A stretch of 64,000 nucleotides of DNA from Streptomyces caniscabiei (GCF_014930365.1 NZ_JABXWI010000012.1:298137-362136), one strand, 5' to 3'; positions 43,074-51,489 are shown, numbered from the stretch's first letter. A program made the numbers and translations. The notes: a model not told the origin generated them from the letters alone.

Positions 43074-43721
43074 CTACGTCAACAGGTCGTCCACCTGGGC
43101 CTCGCCCTCCCGGTAGCGGCGGGCGATCTCCGCGCTACAGTCGTCGGCCGTGCGCTGCAGGTGCTGGCGGCGGCCGGAGATCTGCTGCTCGTGGTGGACC
43201 AGGCGGGCGAGGCCCGCGGTGAGTTCCTCGTCGGTGCGGGCCCCGAGGTCGGACAGTTCGACCTCGTCCAGCATCTCCGCGGCCAGCCGGCGGTACTCCT
43301 CGCCGCGCGGCGTGCCCACGGTGACATGGCGGGCCGACGAACGGTGCCGGGCCGGGGCGTCCGTGAGGATCGCCGACAGCCGGTCCACGAGCGCCGAGCG
43401 CTCACCGGAGCCCGGTGCCGGTGCCACGGGGTCCGCCGCACCGCCCCTGCGGGCCAGTTCCGCGCGCAGGATGTCGATACGGCCCTGGAGCAGCCTCCGC
43501 AGATAGCTGAGATCGGCCTCGTCCCGCTGGGCGTCCCGGCGCAGCGTGCGCAGTTCGGGCAGCCGCAGCCGGGCCAGCTCGTGCTCGGCCGGGTCCGGCG
43601 GCGGAAGTGGTCCGCTGTCCGTGCGCTGGACCGGTGGCCGACGGACACCGGGGGCGGCCCCCGGCGTCGTACGGGTAAACGTCGCAGTGCCCGGGGGCTG
43701 CCCGGTACTCGATGTGCTCAT
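43074..43721 (-). CDS. rsiG: RsiG, c-di-GMP-dependent anti-sigma factor for WhiG
   Basis: RsiG sequesters the sporulation sigma factor WhiG when bound to c-di-GMP. The 215-residue protein (start 43721) contains two antiparallel coiled-coil helices, each with the ligand signature E(X)3S(X)2R(X)3Q(X)3D: E68-S72-R75-Q79-D83 and E178-S182-R185-Q189-D193. Both copies are intact, so it should bind the nucleotide. It is monocistronic and divergent from dtd. Confidence 0.93.
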   Translation of the reverse strand: MSTSSTGQPPGTATFTRTTPGAAPGVRRPPVQRTDSGPLPPPDPAEHELARLRLPELRTLRRDAQRDEADLSYLRRLLQGRIDILRAELARRGGAADPVAPAPGSGERSALVDRLSAILTDAPARHRSSARHVTVGTPRGEEYRRLAAEMLDEVELSDLGARTDEELTAGLARLVHHEQQISGRRQHLQRTADDCSAEIARRYREGEAQVDDLLT

Positions 43722-43937
43722 GCGCCTCAACCGTCCCCTCGACCGGTGTGTGTGAGCATCGTGCCACTCTCCGTGGCCGCTTTGTGACCGAGTCCCCGCG
43801 ATCCACCCCAGATGGGCGGTAATGGATCAATGAGAAAGACCGGGCAAAGCGCTCTTCAAACCCCCGTGATCACAAACCCCCCGTAAGAGGGACCCCCTGG
43901 CGAACGGCCGATGGACGGCGGCGGCATCATGGTCGGC

Positions 43938-44363
43938 ATGCGTGCGGTGGTGCAGAGGGTCGACGGCGCGAGTGTCGTCGTGGACGGTGAGACGGTCGGG
44001 TCGATCGAGGGCGAGGGGCTGTGCGTCCTGGTGGGGGTGACCCACGAGGACACCAAGGAGAAAGCGGCGCAGCTGGCGCGGAAACTCTGGTCCGTGCGGA
44101 TGCTGCACGACGAGAAGTCGTGCAGCGACGTGGACGCTCCGCTGCTGGTCATCAGCCAGTTCACGCTGTACGGGGACGCACGCAAAGGCCGGCGCCCGAC
44201 CTGGAACGCCGCGGCGCCCGGGGGCGTCGCCGAGCCGCTGGTGGACGAGGTCGTCGCCCAGCTGCGCTCACTGGGGGCGACAGTGGCCACGGGACGGTTC
44301 GGCGCGTCCATGCGGGTGTCCCTGACGAACGACGGCCCGTTCACGGTGCTGCTGGAGATCTGA
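43938..44363 (+). CDS. dtd: D-aminoacyl-tRNA deacylase
   Basis: Dtd removes D-amino acids wrongly attached to tRNA. The ATG at 43938 (MRAVVQRVDGASV) gives 141 residues, the family's usual length; two upstream ATGs would add non-homologous residues. The conserved VISQFTLYGDARKGRRP motif and the C-terminal MRVSLTNDGPFTV motif with the catalytic Gly-cisPro-type loop are present. It ends before a perfect palindromic terminator. Confidence 0.94.
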   Translation: MRAVVQRVDGASVVVDGETVGSIEGEGLCVLVGVTHEDTKEKAAQLARKLWSVRMLHDEKSCSDVDAPLLVISQFTLYGDARKGRRPTWNAAAPGGVAEPLVDEVVAQLRSLGATVATGRFGASMRVSLTNDGPFTVLLEI

Positions 44364-44368
44364 GCACC

Positions 44369-44394
44369 CTGAAGGCGCGGGCCCGCGCCTTCAG
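44369..44394. terminator. 26-bp palindromic terminator between dtd and ygfZ
   Basis: CTGAAGGCGCGGG meets CCCGCGCCTTCAG without a spacer. It lies between convergent genes. Confidence 0.85.
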
Positions 44395-44409
44395 GGCCCG
44401 CTCGCGCCC

Positions 44410-45375
44410 CTACGGCTCGACCACGACCTCCTGCGCCGCAGCCGTCGTGTCCGCGAGGAGCCGCGCGTCGACCGGGATGTTCCGCTTGACCAGGGCCAGG
44501 GCGACCGGCCCCAGCTCGTGGTGGCGTACGGAGGTCGTGATGAAGCCGAGCTTGCGGCCCTCGGCGCCGTCGTCCGCCAGCCGGATCTCCGCGCCGCGCG
44601 GCGGGAGGTGGACCTCGCTGCCGTCGAGGTGGAGGAAGACGAGGCGGCGCGGCGGCTTGCCGAGGTTCTGGACCCGGGCGACGGTCTCCTGGCCCCGGTA
44701 GCAGCCCTTCTGGAGGTGCACGGCCGTGCCGATCCAGCCCAGCTCGTGCGGGATGGTGCGGTGGTCGGTCTCGAAGCCGAGGCGGGGCCGGTGGTGCTCG
44801 ACCCGCAGCGCCTCGTACGCGAGCAGCCCGGCGGCGGGGCCCGTCTTCTCCGCGTACGACTCCAGGTCCGCGCGCGGGAGGAACAGATCACGGCCGTACG
44901 GCGTCTCGCGGACGACCGTGCCCTCCGGGACCTCGGCGATCGAGCCGGCCGGGAGGTGGACGACCGCGAAGTCGCCCGTCCGGTCGGCCGCTTCGACGCG
45001 GTAGAAGAACTTCATCGACTCCAGGTACGCCAGCAGCGCCTCCTGGGTGCCGGGCTCGACGTGCGCCCAGACGGTCGCCCCGTCGTCGACCAGGTACAGC
45101 GCGTGCTCGATGTGACCGTTGGCGGAGAGGATCAGCGCCTCGGTGGCCTCGCCGGTGGGCAGCTCGCTGACGTGCTGGGTGAGCAGCAGGTGCAGCCAGC
45201 TGAGCCGGTCCTCCCCGGAGACGGTGATCACGCCCCGGTGGGAGAGGTCGACGAATCCGGTGCCGTCGGCGAGGGCGCGCTGTTCACGGAACAGGTCGCC
45301 GTAGTGGGCGGCGACGCCTTCGTCCACGCCCTCGGCGGGGACGGCGCCGGGCAGGGACAGCAGAGGGCTTTTCAT
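44410..45375 (-). CDS. ygfZ: YgfZ/GcvT-like folate-binding protein
   Basis: YgfZ assists assembly or repair of iron-sulphur clusters using a folate cofactor. The 321-residue protein has the T-protein-like domain (FVDLSHRGVITVSGEDRLSWLHLLLTQHV) and the family signature KGCYRGQETVARV with its conserved Cys. It follows nur on the same strand after 9 bp and is probably cotranscribed with it. Confidence 0.92.
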   Translation of the reverse strand: MKSPLLSLPGAVPAEGVDEGVAAHYGDLFREQRALADGTGFVDLSHRGVITVSGEDRLSWLHLLLTQHVSELPTGEATEALILSANGHIEHALYLVDDGATVWAHVEPGTQEALLAYLESMKFFYRVEAADRTGDFAVVHLPAGSIAEVPEGTVVRETPYGRDLFLPRADLESYAEKTGPAAGLLAYEALRVEHHRPRLGFETDHRTIPHELGWIGTAVHLQKGCYRGQETVARVQNLGKPPRRLVFLHLDGSEVHLPPRGAEIRLADDGAEGRKLGFITTSVRHHELGPVALALVKRNIPVDARLLADTTAAAQEVVVEP

Positions 45376-45384
45376 ATGCCTAGC

Positions 45385-45822
45385 CTACGACTTGGTACTT
45401 GAAGCCTTGAGTGTGCAGCTCTCGCAGCGGCCGAAGATCGCGAAGTGCTTCAGGTCGGTGTCGAACCCGAAGGTCTCGCGCAGCTTCGCCGTGAAGTCCT
45501 GCGCCACCGAGACATCGGCCTCGATGACGTTCTCGCAGTCCCGGCAGACCAGATGGATGTGGTGATGCCGGTCGGCCAGGTGGTACGTCGGCGCCCCGTG
45601 CCCCAGATGGGCATGGCTGACCAGCCCGAGCTCCTCCAGGAGCTCCAGGGTCCGGTAGACCGTGGAGATGTTGACCCCCGACGCCGTCTTCCTCACTTCC
45701 ACGAGGATGTCGTCGGGGGTCGCGTGCTCCAGGGTGTCCACGGCTTCGAGCACGAGTTGACGCTGCGGCGTCAGCCGGTAGCCGCGCTGCCTGAGGTCGC
45801 TCTTCCAGTCGGTGCTCACCAC
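45385..45822 (-). CDS. nur: Nickel-responsive Fur-family repressor Nur
   Basis: Nur represses nickel uptake and, with nickel, controls the Fe/Ni superoxide dismutase switch in Streptomyces. The 145-residue protein carries the residues reported for S. coelicolor Nur: H70, H72 and H126 (nickel site) and H33, H86, H88 and H90 (second metal site). Two CxxC pairs (C93/C96 and C133/C136) could hold zinc. Length and numbering match, so the assignment is firm. It lies between nitrobindin and ygfZ. Confidence 0.94.
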   Translation of the reverse strand: MVSTDWKSDLRQRGYRLTPQRQLVLEAVDTLEHATPDDILVEVRKTASGVNISTVYRTLELLEELGLVSHAHLGHGAPTYHLADRHHHIHLVCRDCENVIEADVSVAQDFTAKLRETFGFDTDLKHFAIFGRCESCTLKASSTKS

Positions 45823-45837
45823 ACCACGAGTCTAGAA

Positions 45838-46413
45838 CTACTTGAAGAACGCGATGCCGTCGTCCGGCATGTCGTCGGGCAGGGCCTTGGCCCAGCGTTC
45901 GACGTCCTCGGGGGTGACGACCTTCTTCAGGTGCGCGGACATGTAGGGGCGCAGCTCGACGTCGGGGGTGGCCTTCTCGCCGACCCACATCAGGTCGCTG
46001 TTCACATAGCCGTAGAGCCGCTTGCCGCCGCTGTAGGGGCCGGAGGCCGCCGTGCGCGCGACCGCGTCCGTGACCAGGTCGATCTGCGGCTTCTGCTTGG
46101 CCAGCTCGCCGTACCAGACCTCGACGACGCCGTCGTCACGGGTCATCACGATCTCGACCTTGCGGTCGGCGTCCACCCGCCAGAACCCGGACTCGGTCTC
46201 CAGCGGACGGACCTTGTTGCCGTCCTTGTCCAGCACCCAGGTGTGGGAGCGGTACTCCAGGAAGTCCCGGCCGTCATGGGTGAAGGTGACCTCCTGACCG
46301 AAGTTGCACTTCTCGGAGCCGGGGAAGTCATGGACGCCCGCGCCCGCCCAGTCGCCGAGCAGAAAGGCGAGGGGGACGAGGTCCTTGTGGAGGTCGGACG
46401 GGATCTCGATCAT
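45838..46413 (-). CDS. Nitrobindin-family beta-barrel heme protein
   Basis: The 191-residue protein matches the FABP-like nitrobindin family (formerly DUF1794): it begins with PLAFLLGDWAGAGVHDFP (GxWxGxG motif), has a short barrel, and contains ESGFWRVD. Members bind heme b and isomerise peroxynitrite to nitrate. The His that ligates heme is near the C-terminal part (SAHLKKV). It is followed by nur with a 15-bp gap. Confidence 0.9.
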   Translation of the reverse strand: MIEIPSDLHKDLVPLAFLLGDWAGAGVHDFPGSEKCNFGQEVTFTHDGRDFLEYRSHTWVLDKDGNKVRPLETESGFWRVDADRKVEIVMTRDDGVVEVWYGELAKQKPQIDLVTDAVARTAASGPYSGGKRLYGYVNSDLMWVGEKATPDVELRPYMSAHLKKVVTPEDVERWAKALPDDMPDDGIAFFK

Positions 46414-46465
46414 GAGTGGCGGTTCCTGGGAGTCCTGGAGGTCCTGGGCGTCGGTCGGACGCGGG

Positions 46466-46564
46466 TCAGCGCTGGCCCTGGTACAGCTTCTTCACGGCCA
46501 GCCCGGTGAAGGCGAGAACGCCGACGGCGACCAGGACCAGCAGGGTCTCGAAGAAGATGATCAC
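46466..46564 (-). CDS. 32-residue single-pass membrane protein
   Basis: A GTG at 46564 with GGAG 8 bases upstream opens a 32-residue frame: MIIFFETLLVLVAVGVLAFT then GLAVKKLYQGQR. It has one membrane helix and a basic C-terminal tail, so the tail should face the cytoplasm. It lies 52 bp upstream of nitrobindin and downstream of the exported-protein operon. Its strong ribosome site and clean coding character support a real gene. Function unknown. Confidence 0.72.
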   Translation of the reverse strand: MIIFFETLLVLVAVGVLAFTGLAVKKLYQGQR

Positions 46565-46682
46565 GAGGTGCTCCTCGATTGAGCGGGAGACGTGCGGTAC
46601 GCACACAGGGCCGGACCCCAGCTTACGCGGCCGGGGTCCGGGGTCCGGCGTGAGGTCGGCCCTTCCCGCCCCGGGAGGGGCC

Positions 46683-47594
46683 TCAGCCGAGCAGCTGGCT
46701 CTGCAGGACCACGGTCTGCCAGAAGGGGACCGCCGGAGCCCCCGCCTCGCGGGACTGCAGGATCACCGCGTACACGTCCCCCGCCGAGACATAGGCCTGG
46801 CGGACCTGCTCGGCGCCGTACGGCTTCGCCTCGGCATAGGCGGTCCGGGCGGTCCCCGTCACGACGGCCTCCTCCGGGAAGTCCTCGTCGTACTCGACCT
46901 CCCCCGCACCGCGTATCCGGTACGTCGGGCTGACGTGGGCCAGGGCGTGGGTCGCCAGCTCGGCGTCCACGACGTTCGTCGTGTTGAACCGGAGCAGGTA
47001 GACCCGTGTCCGGGTGCCGTCCGGAGTGGTCCAGCCCCGAGCGGCGATGTGCCGCAGGCCGGTGTCCACGAGTTTCTGCCCCAGCTCCTCGCGGTCCTCC
47101 GCCTCGAACTCCGCCAGATACTCCTTCACCGGCAGCCAGCCGTCCGAGCCCCGCAGCTCCTTGTTCTCCGTGGCCCCCTCGGGAGCGGGCAGAACGAGGG
47201 CACGCAGATCGGCGTGATGGGCTCCGGCCGGGTTGTCCTCGGCGAACGGCTCCGGGCTTCCGGACGGCAGCGGCGGCCTGACGAGCCGGGGGAAGACCCA
47301 GCGCCCGTCCGACTCCGTGGCCAGACCGGGTACGTCCGTGCGCTGCGCCCCGGCGATCCCGTACGCCGTGGCCGTCCCCACCGAGGCGAAGACGGCGACG
47401 GCGGCGGTCCACCGCAGGAGGGCACGCAGGACGCGACGGTCACGGCGTGGCCGGGTGGCAGGGGGCTGAGCCGGCCCGACGGCAGAGGGCTCCGTGACCG
47501 GCGGCTCCGTGGTGTCCGCCGCCGAAGCCGGGGCGCCGTACGTCTCCGGCGTCTCCCGCACGGCTTCCTCTGTGGTTCGTGCCTGCTCGCTCAT
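46683..47594 (-). CDS. Membrane-anchored extracytoplasmic protein, third gene of a coupled trio
   Basis: From ATG 47594 the product has 303 residues: an N-terminal disordered cytoplasmic region, one membrane helix (~65-85, WTAAVAVFASVGTATAYGIAG) and an exported domain with SDGWLPVKEYLAEF and ARTAYAEAKPYGAEQVRQAYV. The start overlaps the preceding gene's stop by 4 bp. No known domain is recognised; the trio shares an N-anchor plus exported alpha/beta domain plan. Confidence 0.8.
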   Translation of the reverse strand: MSEQARTTEEAVRETPETYGAPASAADTTEPPVTEPSAVGPAQPPATRPRRDRRVLRALLRWTAAVAVFASVGTATAYGIAGAQRTDVPGLATESDGRWVFPRLVRPPLPSGSPEPFAEDNPAGAHHADLRALVLPAPEGATENKELRGSDGWLPVKEYLAEFEAEDREELGQKLVDTGLRHIAARGWTTPDGTRTRVYLLRFNTTNVVDAELATHALAHVSPTYRIRGAGEVEYDEDFPEEAVVTGTARTAYAEAKPYGAEQVRQAYVSAGDVYAVILQSREAGAPAVPFWQTVVLQSQLLG

Positions 47595-48445
47595 ACGGAC
47601 ACCCCCTGTTCGGCGACACGGTCGAGCTGGGTGCGCAGAAGTTCGGCCGCGCCCCGCTTGTCGAGGGGCTTCGCCGCGCTCGCGGTGAGGGTGACGAGGA
47701 CGTCTCCCGCGTAGGCGGAGCAGAACATCCCGTCCAGGGTCTTGTCGGTGCCCTTCGGAGTGAGGAAGCACCTCGCGTTGTCGTGGCCCTTGATCCGCGG
47801 GCCGTCGCGGAAGACGTCCAGCGAGGCGAGGAACTCGTTCTGGAACGTCGAGCTGTCGCGCAAGGCGCTCCTGTTCTCCATGCGGGCGAGGGTGATGCTG
47901 ATCGAGGAGATGCCCTCGTCGGTCCGGTAGCCGAACGAAGCCGCGCTGAAGTAGCTGCGCATCGCCATGCCCTTGATGCGCTGCCGGTCGATCTGCCTCT
48001 CCAGCCGCTTGCGCTGGGCCCGGGGCAGACCGCTCAGGGACTTCTTGCGCAGGGACGCGGCCTGGGCGCCACTGAATTCCGCGTCGGAGCCGAACTCCGC
48101 GAGATCCGGCCCCTGGACCCAGGTGTCGGTGCCGTACGGCACGAGCAGTCCCGCGAGTCCCGGCTGTGCCGTCGCCTTCTTCGCCCGGGCCCGCGCCTCG
48201 CTCTCGCTCTCACCCTTGTCGTCGGGGAACTTCCAGGTCGGGGCACCCGCCTCGCGGTCCGCGCCCCGTACGGTCACTCCCGTGAACCCCACACCGGCGA
48301 TCAGCGCCCCCACGAGCAGCGCGGCCCCGGCGACCACCGCGATTCGGCGACGCGGCGCGGGCCGTCCGGCACCTGGCGCGGCCGGCACGACGGCGGCCGG
48401 CTCCTGCCCCGCCGGCTCCGGTCCCGGCGTCTCGTCCGCGCTCAC
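47591..48445 (-). CDS. Membrane-anchored extracytoplasmic protein, second gene of a coupled trio
   Basis: From GTG 48445 the product has 284 residues. A Pro/Ala-rich cytoplasmic tail leads to one membrane helix (~34-55, IAVVAGAALLVGALIAGVGFTG). The exported domain includes YGTDTWVQGPDLAEFGSDAEFSG, then LPRAQRKRLERQIDRQRIKGMAMRSY and two Cys (ARCFLTP, MFCSAYAG). It overlaps both neighbours by 4 bp. The family is unknown to me. Confidence 0.8.
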   Translation of the reverse strand: MSADETPGPEPAGQEPAAVVPAAPGAGRPAPRRRIAVVAGAALLVGALIAGVGFTGVTVRGADREAGAPTWKFPDDKGESESEARARAKKATAQPGLAGLLVPYGTDTWVQGPDLAEFGSDAEFSGAQAASLRKKSLSGLPRAQRKRLERQIDRQRIKGMAMRSYFSAASFGYRTDEGISSISITLARMENRSALRDSSTFQNEFLASLDVFRDGPRIKGHDNARCFLTPKGTDKTLDGMFCSAYAGDVLVTLTASAAKPLDKRGAAELLRTQLDRVAEQGVSV

Positions 48446-49206
48446 AACCGCTCCATCTGCCGCTCGGCCAGATCCATGATCATCTTCTTGGGGACCTGCT
48501 TGCCGCCGTAGACCCAGATCTCCATCGCGACGTCCCCGCGCCAGGCGTGCGCCTCGGCCCTGTACATCGGCTCGTATCCGGGCTCGGTGTCCGGCCGGGT
48601 GTGGACGTACGCCATGCCGTCCCCCGTGCCCTTGATGGCCCAACTGTCGGCGTCCGGCTGTTCCTCCGCCCAGGTCTGGTGGTTGTTGCTGGAGTCGTCG
48701 GCGGCCATGCTGTTGTGCTGCCGGAACTGGACCAGCCGGATCTCCACGTTGTACGAGTTGCCGACCTCCCAGCCGACGACGGCGGCCCGGCGGAACTCGT
48801 CGTTGACGAGGGCGCCGAACTTGTCGTTCGGCTCGGTGAAGTCGCCGGAGTAGTCGGCCATGGTCATCCAGCCGTCGGCGCCCTCCAGCCACTCGGCCTT
48901 CTTGGCGCCCGCCGGCTTCTTCAGCAGCAGCCTGCGCAGATCGCCGTCCGTCCTCACCTTGCGGTCCTGGGCGGCGGAGAGCGGCTCGGGTCCCTCACCC
49001 TCGGCCCGGTCCATCACCGGCTGGGAGAGCGGGGGCAGTTCGGTGGGCTCCCGGTCGGCCTGGACGAGGTATCCGGCACAGGTTCCGGCGATCATCCCCA
49101 GCACCGCCGCCCCGGCGACGAACAGGACGCCGCGCCCCCGGCGCGGCGCGCGGGCGACGGGCTGCTCCGCAAGCTCCCCTTCAGCTCTTTCCGGTCTTTC
49201 CGGCAC
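48442..49206 (-). CDS. Membrane-anchored extracytoplasmic protein, first gene of a coupled trio
   Basis: With the GTG at 49206 the product has 254 residues (a TTG two codons upstream is possible). After a basic N-terminus there is a membrane helix (GVLFVAGAAVLGMIAGTCAGYLV) and an exported domain (LEGADGWMTMADYSGDFTEPNDKF, NSYNVEIRLVQFRQHN, AHAWRGDVAMEIWVYG). Like the second gene it couples to the next by a 4-bp overlap. The three proteins probably act together at the cell surface. Confidence 0.8.
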   Translation of the reverse strand: MPERPERAEGELAEQPVARAPRRGRGVLFVAGAAVLGMIAGTCAGYLVQADREPTELPPLSQPVMDRAEGEGPEPLSAAQDRKVRTDGDLRRLLLKKPAGAKKAEWLEGADGWMTMADYSGDFTEPNDKFGALVNDEFRRAAVVGWEVGNSYNVEIRLVQFRQHNSMAADDSSNNHQTWAEEQPDADSWAIKGTGDGMAYVHTRPDTEPGYEPMYRAEAHAWRGDVAMEIWVYGGKQVPKKMIMDLAERQMERL

Positions 49207-49325
49207 TTCCAAGGCACTCCCCCACAAGAACGCGAAGCACGGACTCCTTATCCGCGCACAGGAGACCCATGGACCGCACACGGGGTTGCACCGAGGATGA
49301 TCACGATTCGGACTAGCATGCGGGC

Positions 49326-49688
49326 ATGGCGAAGAAGCTCGTGATCAAGGTGACGGCGGGGGCCGATGCCCCTGAGCGGTGCTCGCAGGCGTTCACGGTG
49401 GCGGCGGTGGCCGTCGCCAGCGGCGTCGAGGTGTCCCTGTGGCTGACGGGCGAGTCCGCGTGGTTCGCGCTGCCCGGCCGCGCCGCCGAGTTCGAGCTGC
49501 CGCACGCGGCCCCGCTGCCCGACCTGATCGACTCGGTCCTCGCCGGTGGCCGGCTCACCCTGTGCACCCAGTGCGCGGCCCGCCGGGACATCACCGAGAA
49601 GGACGTCATCGAGGGCGTACGGATCGCCGGCGCCCAGGTGTTCGTGCAGGAGGCCATGACGGACGACACCCAGGCCCTCGTGTACTGA
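49326..49688 (+). CDS. DsrE-family sulphur-relay-like protein
   Basis: The 120-residue protein has the DsrE/DsrF fold (KLVIKVTAGADAPERCSQAFTVAAVAVASGVEVSLWLTGESAW). A Cys pair in LTLCTQCAARR could carry persulphide sulphur, which fits the rhodanese and DUF1416 genes nearby. It is divergent from the exported-protein trio. Confidence 0.88.
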   Translation: MAKKLVIKVTAGADAPERCSQAFTVAAVAVASGVEVSLWLTGESAWFALPGRAAEFELPHAAPLPDLIDSVLAGGRLTLCTQCAARRDITEKDVIEGVRIAGAQVFVQEAMTDDTQALVY

Positions 49689-49715
49689 CGGCATCCGGAC
49701 GTCGCGTCCTCCGGA

Positions 49716-49976
49716 TCACGGCCGGCGTCTCTTGCCGTCCAGCTCGTCCCACCACTCGTCGGACTTCGGGTCGCCCGAGGGGTCGTCCCACCAGCGGTCG
49801 TCGGGGCCGCGCCGGTTGGCGACGACGGCGGCGAGCGGCGGGATGACCATCGCGACCACACACATGCCGACCGCGACCGGGACCGACCAGAGGCGTACGA
49901 CGCCCCAGGCCAGGACGAAGAGGGCCAGGCACGTGCCCATCATGGCGAAGTACAGGTGGCGCCGGCGGGCGTACAT
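49716..49976 (-). CDS. DUF3099 membrane protein
   Basis: The 86-residue protein starts MYARRRHLYFAMMGTCLALFVLAWG and has two membrane segments (~9-26 and ~31-50). It ends with an acidic/aromatic tail (GPDDRWWDDPSGDPKSDEWWDELDG) typical of DUF3099 in actinobacteria. The GGAGG lies only 1 nt from the ATG, which is odd; no alternative start is in frame. Function unknown. Confidence 0.82.
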   Translation of the reverse strand: MYARRRHLYFAMMGTCLALFVLAWGVVRLWSVPVAVGMCVVAMVIPPLAAVVANRRGPDDRWWDDPSGDPKSDEWWDELDGKRRRP

Positions 49977-50061
49977 ACCTCCAGCGTAGGTCCGCGCACG
50001 ACCGAGGGCCGCACTCCGGGGAGTGCGGCCCTCAGCTGTTCGACTGTTCGACGAAGCCGTC

Positions 50062-50349
50062 TCAGACGGCGATCGCGACCTCCGCCAGGCCGCCCTTCTC
50101 GGCGACGACGGTCCGGTCGGCGGTGCCGCCGGGGACGAGCGCACGAACGGTCCAGGTGCCCTCGGCCGCGTAGAAGCGGAACTGGCCCGTCGCGGAGGTG
50201 GGGACCTCCGCCGTGAACTCGCCGGTCGAGTCCAGCAGACGGACGTAGCCCGTCACCGGCTCGCCGTCGCGGGTCACCTGACCCTGGATCGTGGTCTCAC
50301 CGGGCTTGATCGTCGAGGCGTCCGGGCCGCCGGCCTTCGCTCCACACAT
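50062..50349 (-). CDS. DUF1416 protein (SseC-like)
   Basis: The ATG at 50349 has GGAG properly spaced; another ATG four codons upstream does not. The 95-residue protein is a small beta-sandwich (GETTIQGQVTRDGEPVTGYVRLLDSTGEF), like mycobacterial SseC, which is encoded next to the rhodanese CysA2. The same pairing is seen here (86 bp to the rhodanese), pointing to sulphur metabolism. Confidence 0.88.
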   Translation of the reverse strand: MCGAKAGGPDASTIKPGETTIQGQVTRDGEPVTGYVRLLDSTGEFTAEVPTSATGQFRFYAAEGTWTVRALVPGGTADRTVVAEKGGLAEVAIAV

Positions 50350-50435
50350 GTCTTTCTCCATAAGGGGTCTGACCGGAGGAAGGCCGGTCGGGACGAACGG
50401 GGGTGTGCGGGTACCGCTGGTGGTGCCGGCGGTGC

Positions 50436-51275
50436 TTACTTGTTGGCGCCGAGCTCGATCGGGACGCCGACGAGGCTGCCGTACTCGGTCCAGGAGCCGT
50501 CGTAGTTCTTGACGTTCTCCACGCCGAGCAGCTCGTGCAGGACGAACCAGGTCAGCGCGGAGCGCTCACCGATGCGGCAGTAGGCGATGGTGTCCTTGGC
50601 GAGGTCCACCTGCTCGTCGGCGTAGAGCTCCTTGAGCTCGTCGTCCGACTTGAAGGTGCCGTCGTCGTTGGCGTTCTTCGACCACGGGATGTTGCGGGCG
50701 CTGGGCACGTGGCCCGGACGCTGCGACTGCTCCTGCGGCAGGTGGGCCGGGGCGAGCAGCTTGCCGGAGAACTCGTCGGGCGAGCGCACGTCGACCAGGT
50801 TCTGCGAGCCGATCGCGGCGACGACGTCGTCACGGAAGGCGCGGATCGCGGTGTTCTGCGGCTTGGCCTTGTACTCGGTCGCGGGGCGCGCCGGCACCTC
50901 GTCGGTCAGCTCGCGGGCGTCCAGCTCCCACTTCTTGCGGCCGCCGTCGAGCAGCTTGACGTTCTCGTGGCCGTACAGCTTGAAGTACCAGTAGGCGTAC
51001 GAAGCGAACCAGTTGTTGTTGCCGCCGTAGAGGACGACGAGGGTGTCGTTGCCGATGCCCTTGGCCGACAGGAGCTTCTCGAAGCCCTCCTGGTCGACGA
51101 AGTCGCGGCGGACCGGGTCCTGGAGGTCCTTCGTCCAGTCGATCCGGATCGCGTTCTTGATGTGGTTCTTCTCGTACGCGGTGGTGTCCTCGTCGACCTC
51201 GACGATGGCGATGTTCGGGTCGTCGAGGTTGGCCTCGACCCAGTCGGCGTCTACCAGGACGTCGCTGCGGCTCAT
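50436..51275 (-). CDS. Thiosulphate sulphurtransferase (rhodanese), CysA2-like
   Basis: The 279-residue protein has tandem rhodanese domains. The N-terminal one (~1-130) is inactive and the C-terminal one has the catalytic Cys in the loop AYCRIGERSALTWFVLHELLG. It transfers sulphane sulphur from thiosulphate to acceptors. It is cotranscribed with DUF1416 and preceded by a cysteine-containing leader peptide and hairpin, so it is likely controlled by cysteine supply. Confidence 0.93.
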   Translation of the reverse strand: MSRSDVLVDADWVEANLDDPNIAIVEVDEDTTAYEKNHIKNAIRIDWTKDLQDPVRRDFVDQEGFEKLLSAKGIGNDTLVVLYGGNNNWFASYAYWYFKLYGHENVKLLDGGRKKWELDARELTDEVPARPATEYKAKPQNTAIRAFRDDVVAAIGSQNLVDVRSPDEFSGKLLAPAHLPQEQSQRPGHVPSARNIPWSKNANDDGTFKSDDELKELYADEQVDLAKDTIAYCRIGERSALTWFVLHELLGVENVKNYDGSWTEYGSLVGVPIELGANK

Positions 51276-51383
51276 GCTCTTTCTCCTCCGGGGCAGTTAC
51301 GGCGGGGTGCGGGTGCCTCCGGCGGTTCGGCCGGGGCGCGCGGGGATGGGCCCTGGCTCGAACAGGGCAGGCATCGGGGGGAC

Positions 51384-51404
51384 GCGGCGGCAGGACTCCG
51401 CCGC
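51384..51404 (-). terminator. Attenuator-like hairpin behind the leader peptide
   Basis: GCGGCGG pairs with CCGCCGC around a 7-nt loop, starting 5 nt past the leader peptide's stop codon in the direction of the rhodanese gene. It may act as an attenuation element. Confidence 0.55.
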
Positions 51405-51408
51405 TCGC

Positions 51409-51489
51409 TCAGAAAGTGCGACAGAGCATGGCGGCGACGCGGCACAGGTCTACTGCCCGCCGCTTCGTGAGGTCCGCCTGTCGCTTCAT
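51409..51489 (-). CDS. 26-residue cysteine-type leader peptide upstream of the rhodanese operon
   Basis: The frame reads MKRQADLTKRRAVDLCRVAA then MLCRTF and stops at 51409. The RRxVDLCRVxxxxCR pattern matches the short leader peptides found upstream of many actinobacterial sulphur genes, where translation of the two Cys codons senses cysteine. It lies 133 bp before the rhodanese start with a hairpin right after its stop. No strong ribosome site precedes the ATG. Confidence 0.8.
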   Translation of the reverse strand: MKRQADLTKRRAVDLCRVAAMLCRTF

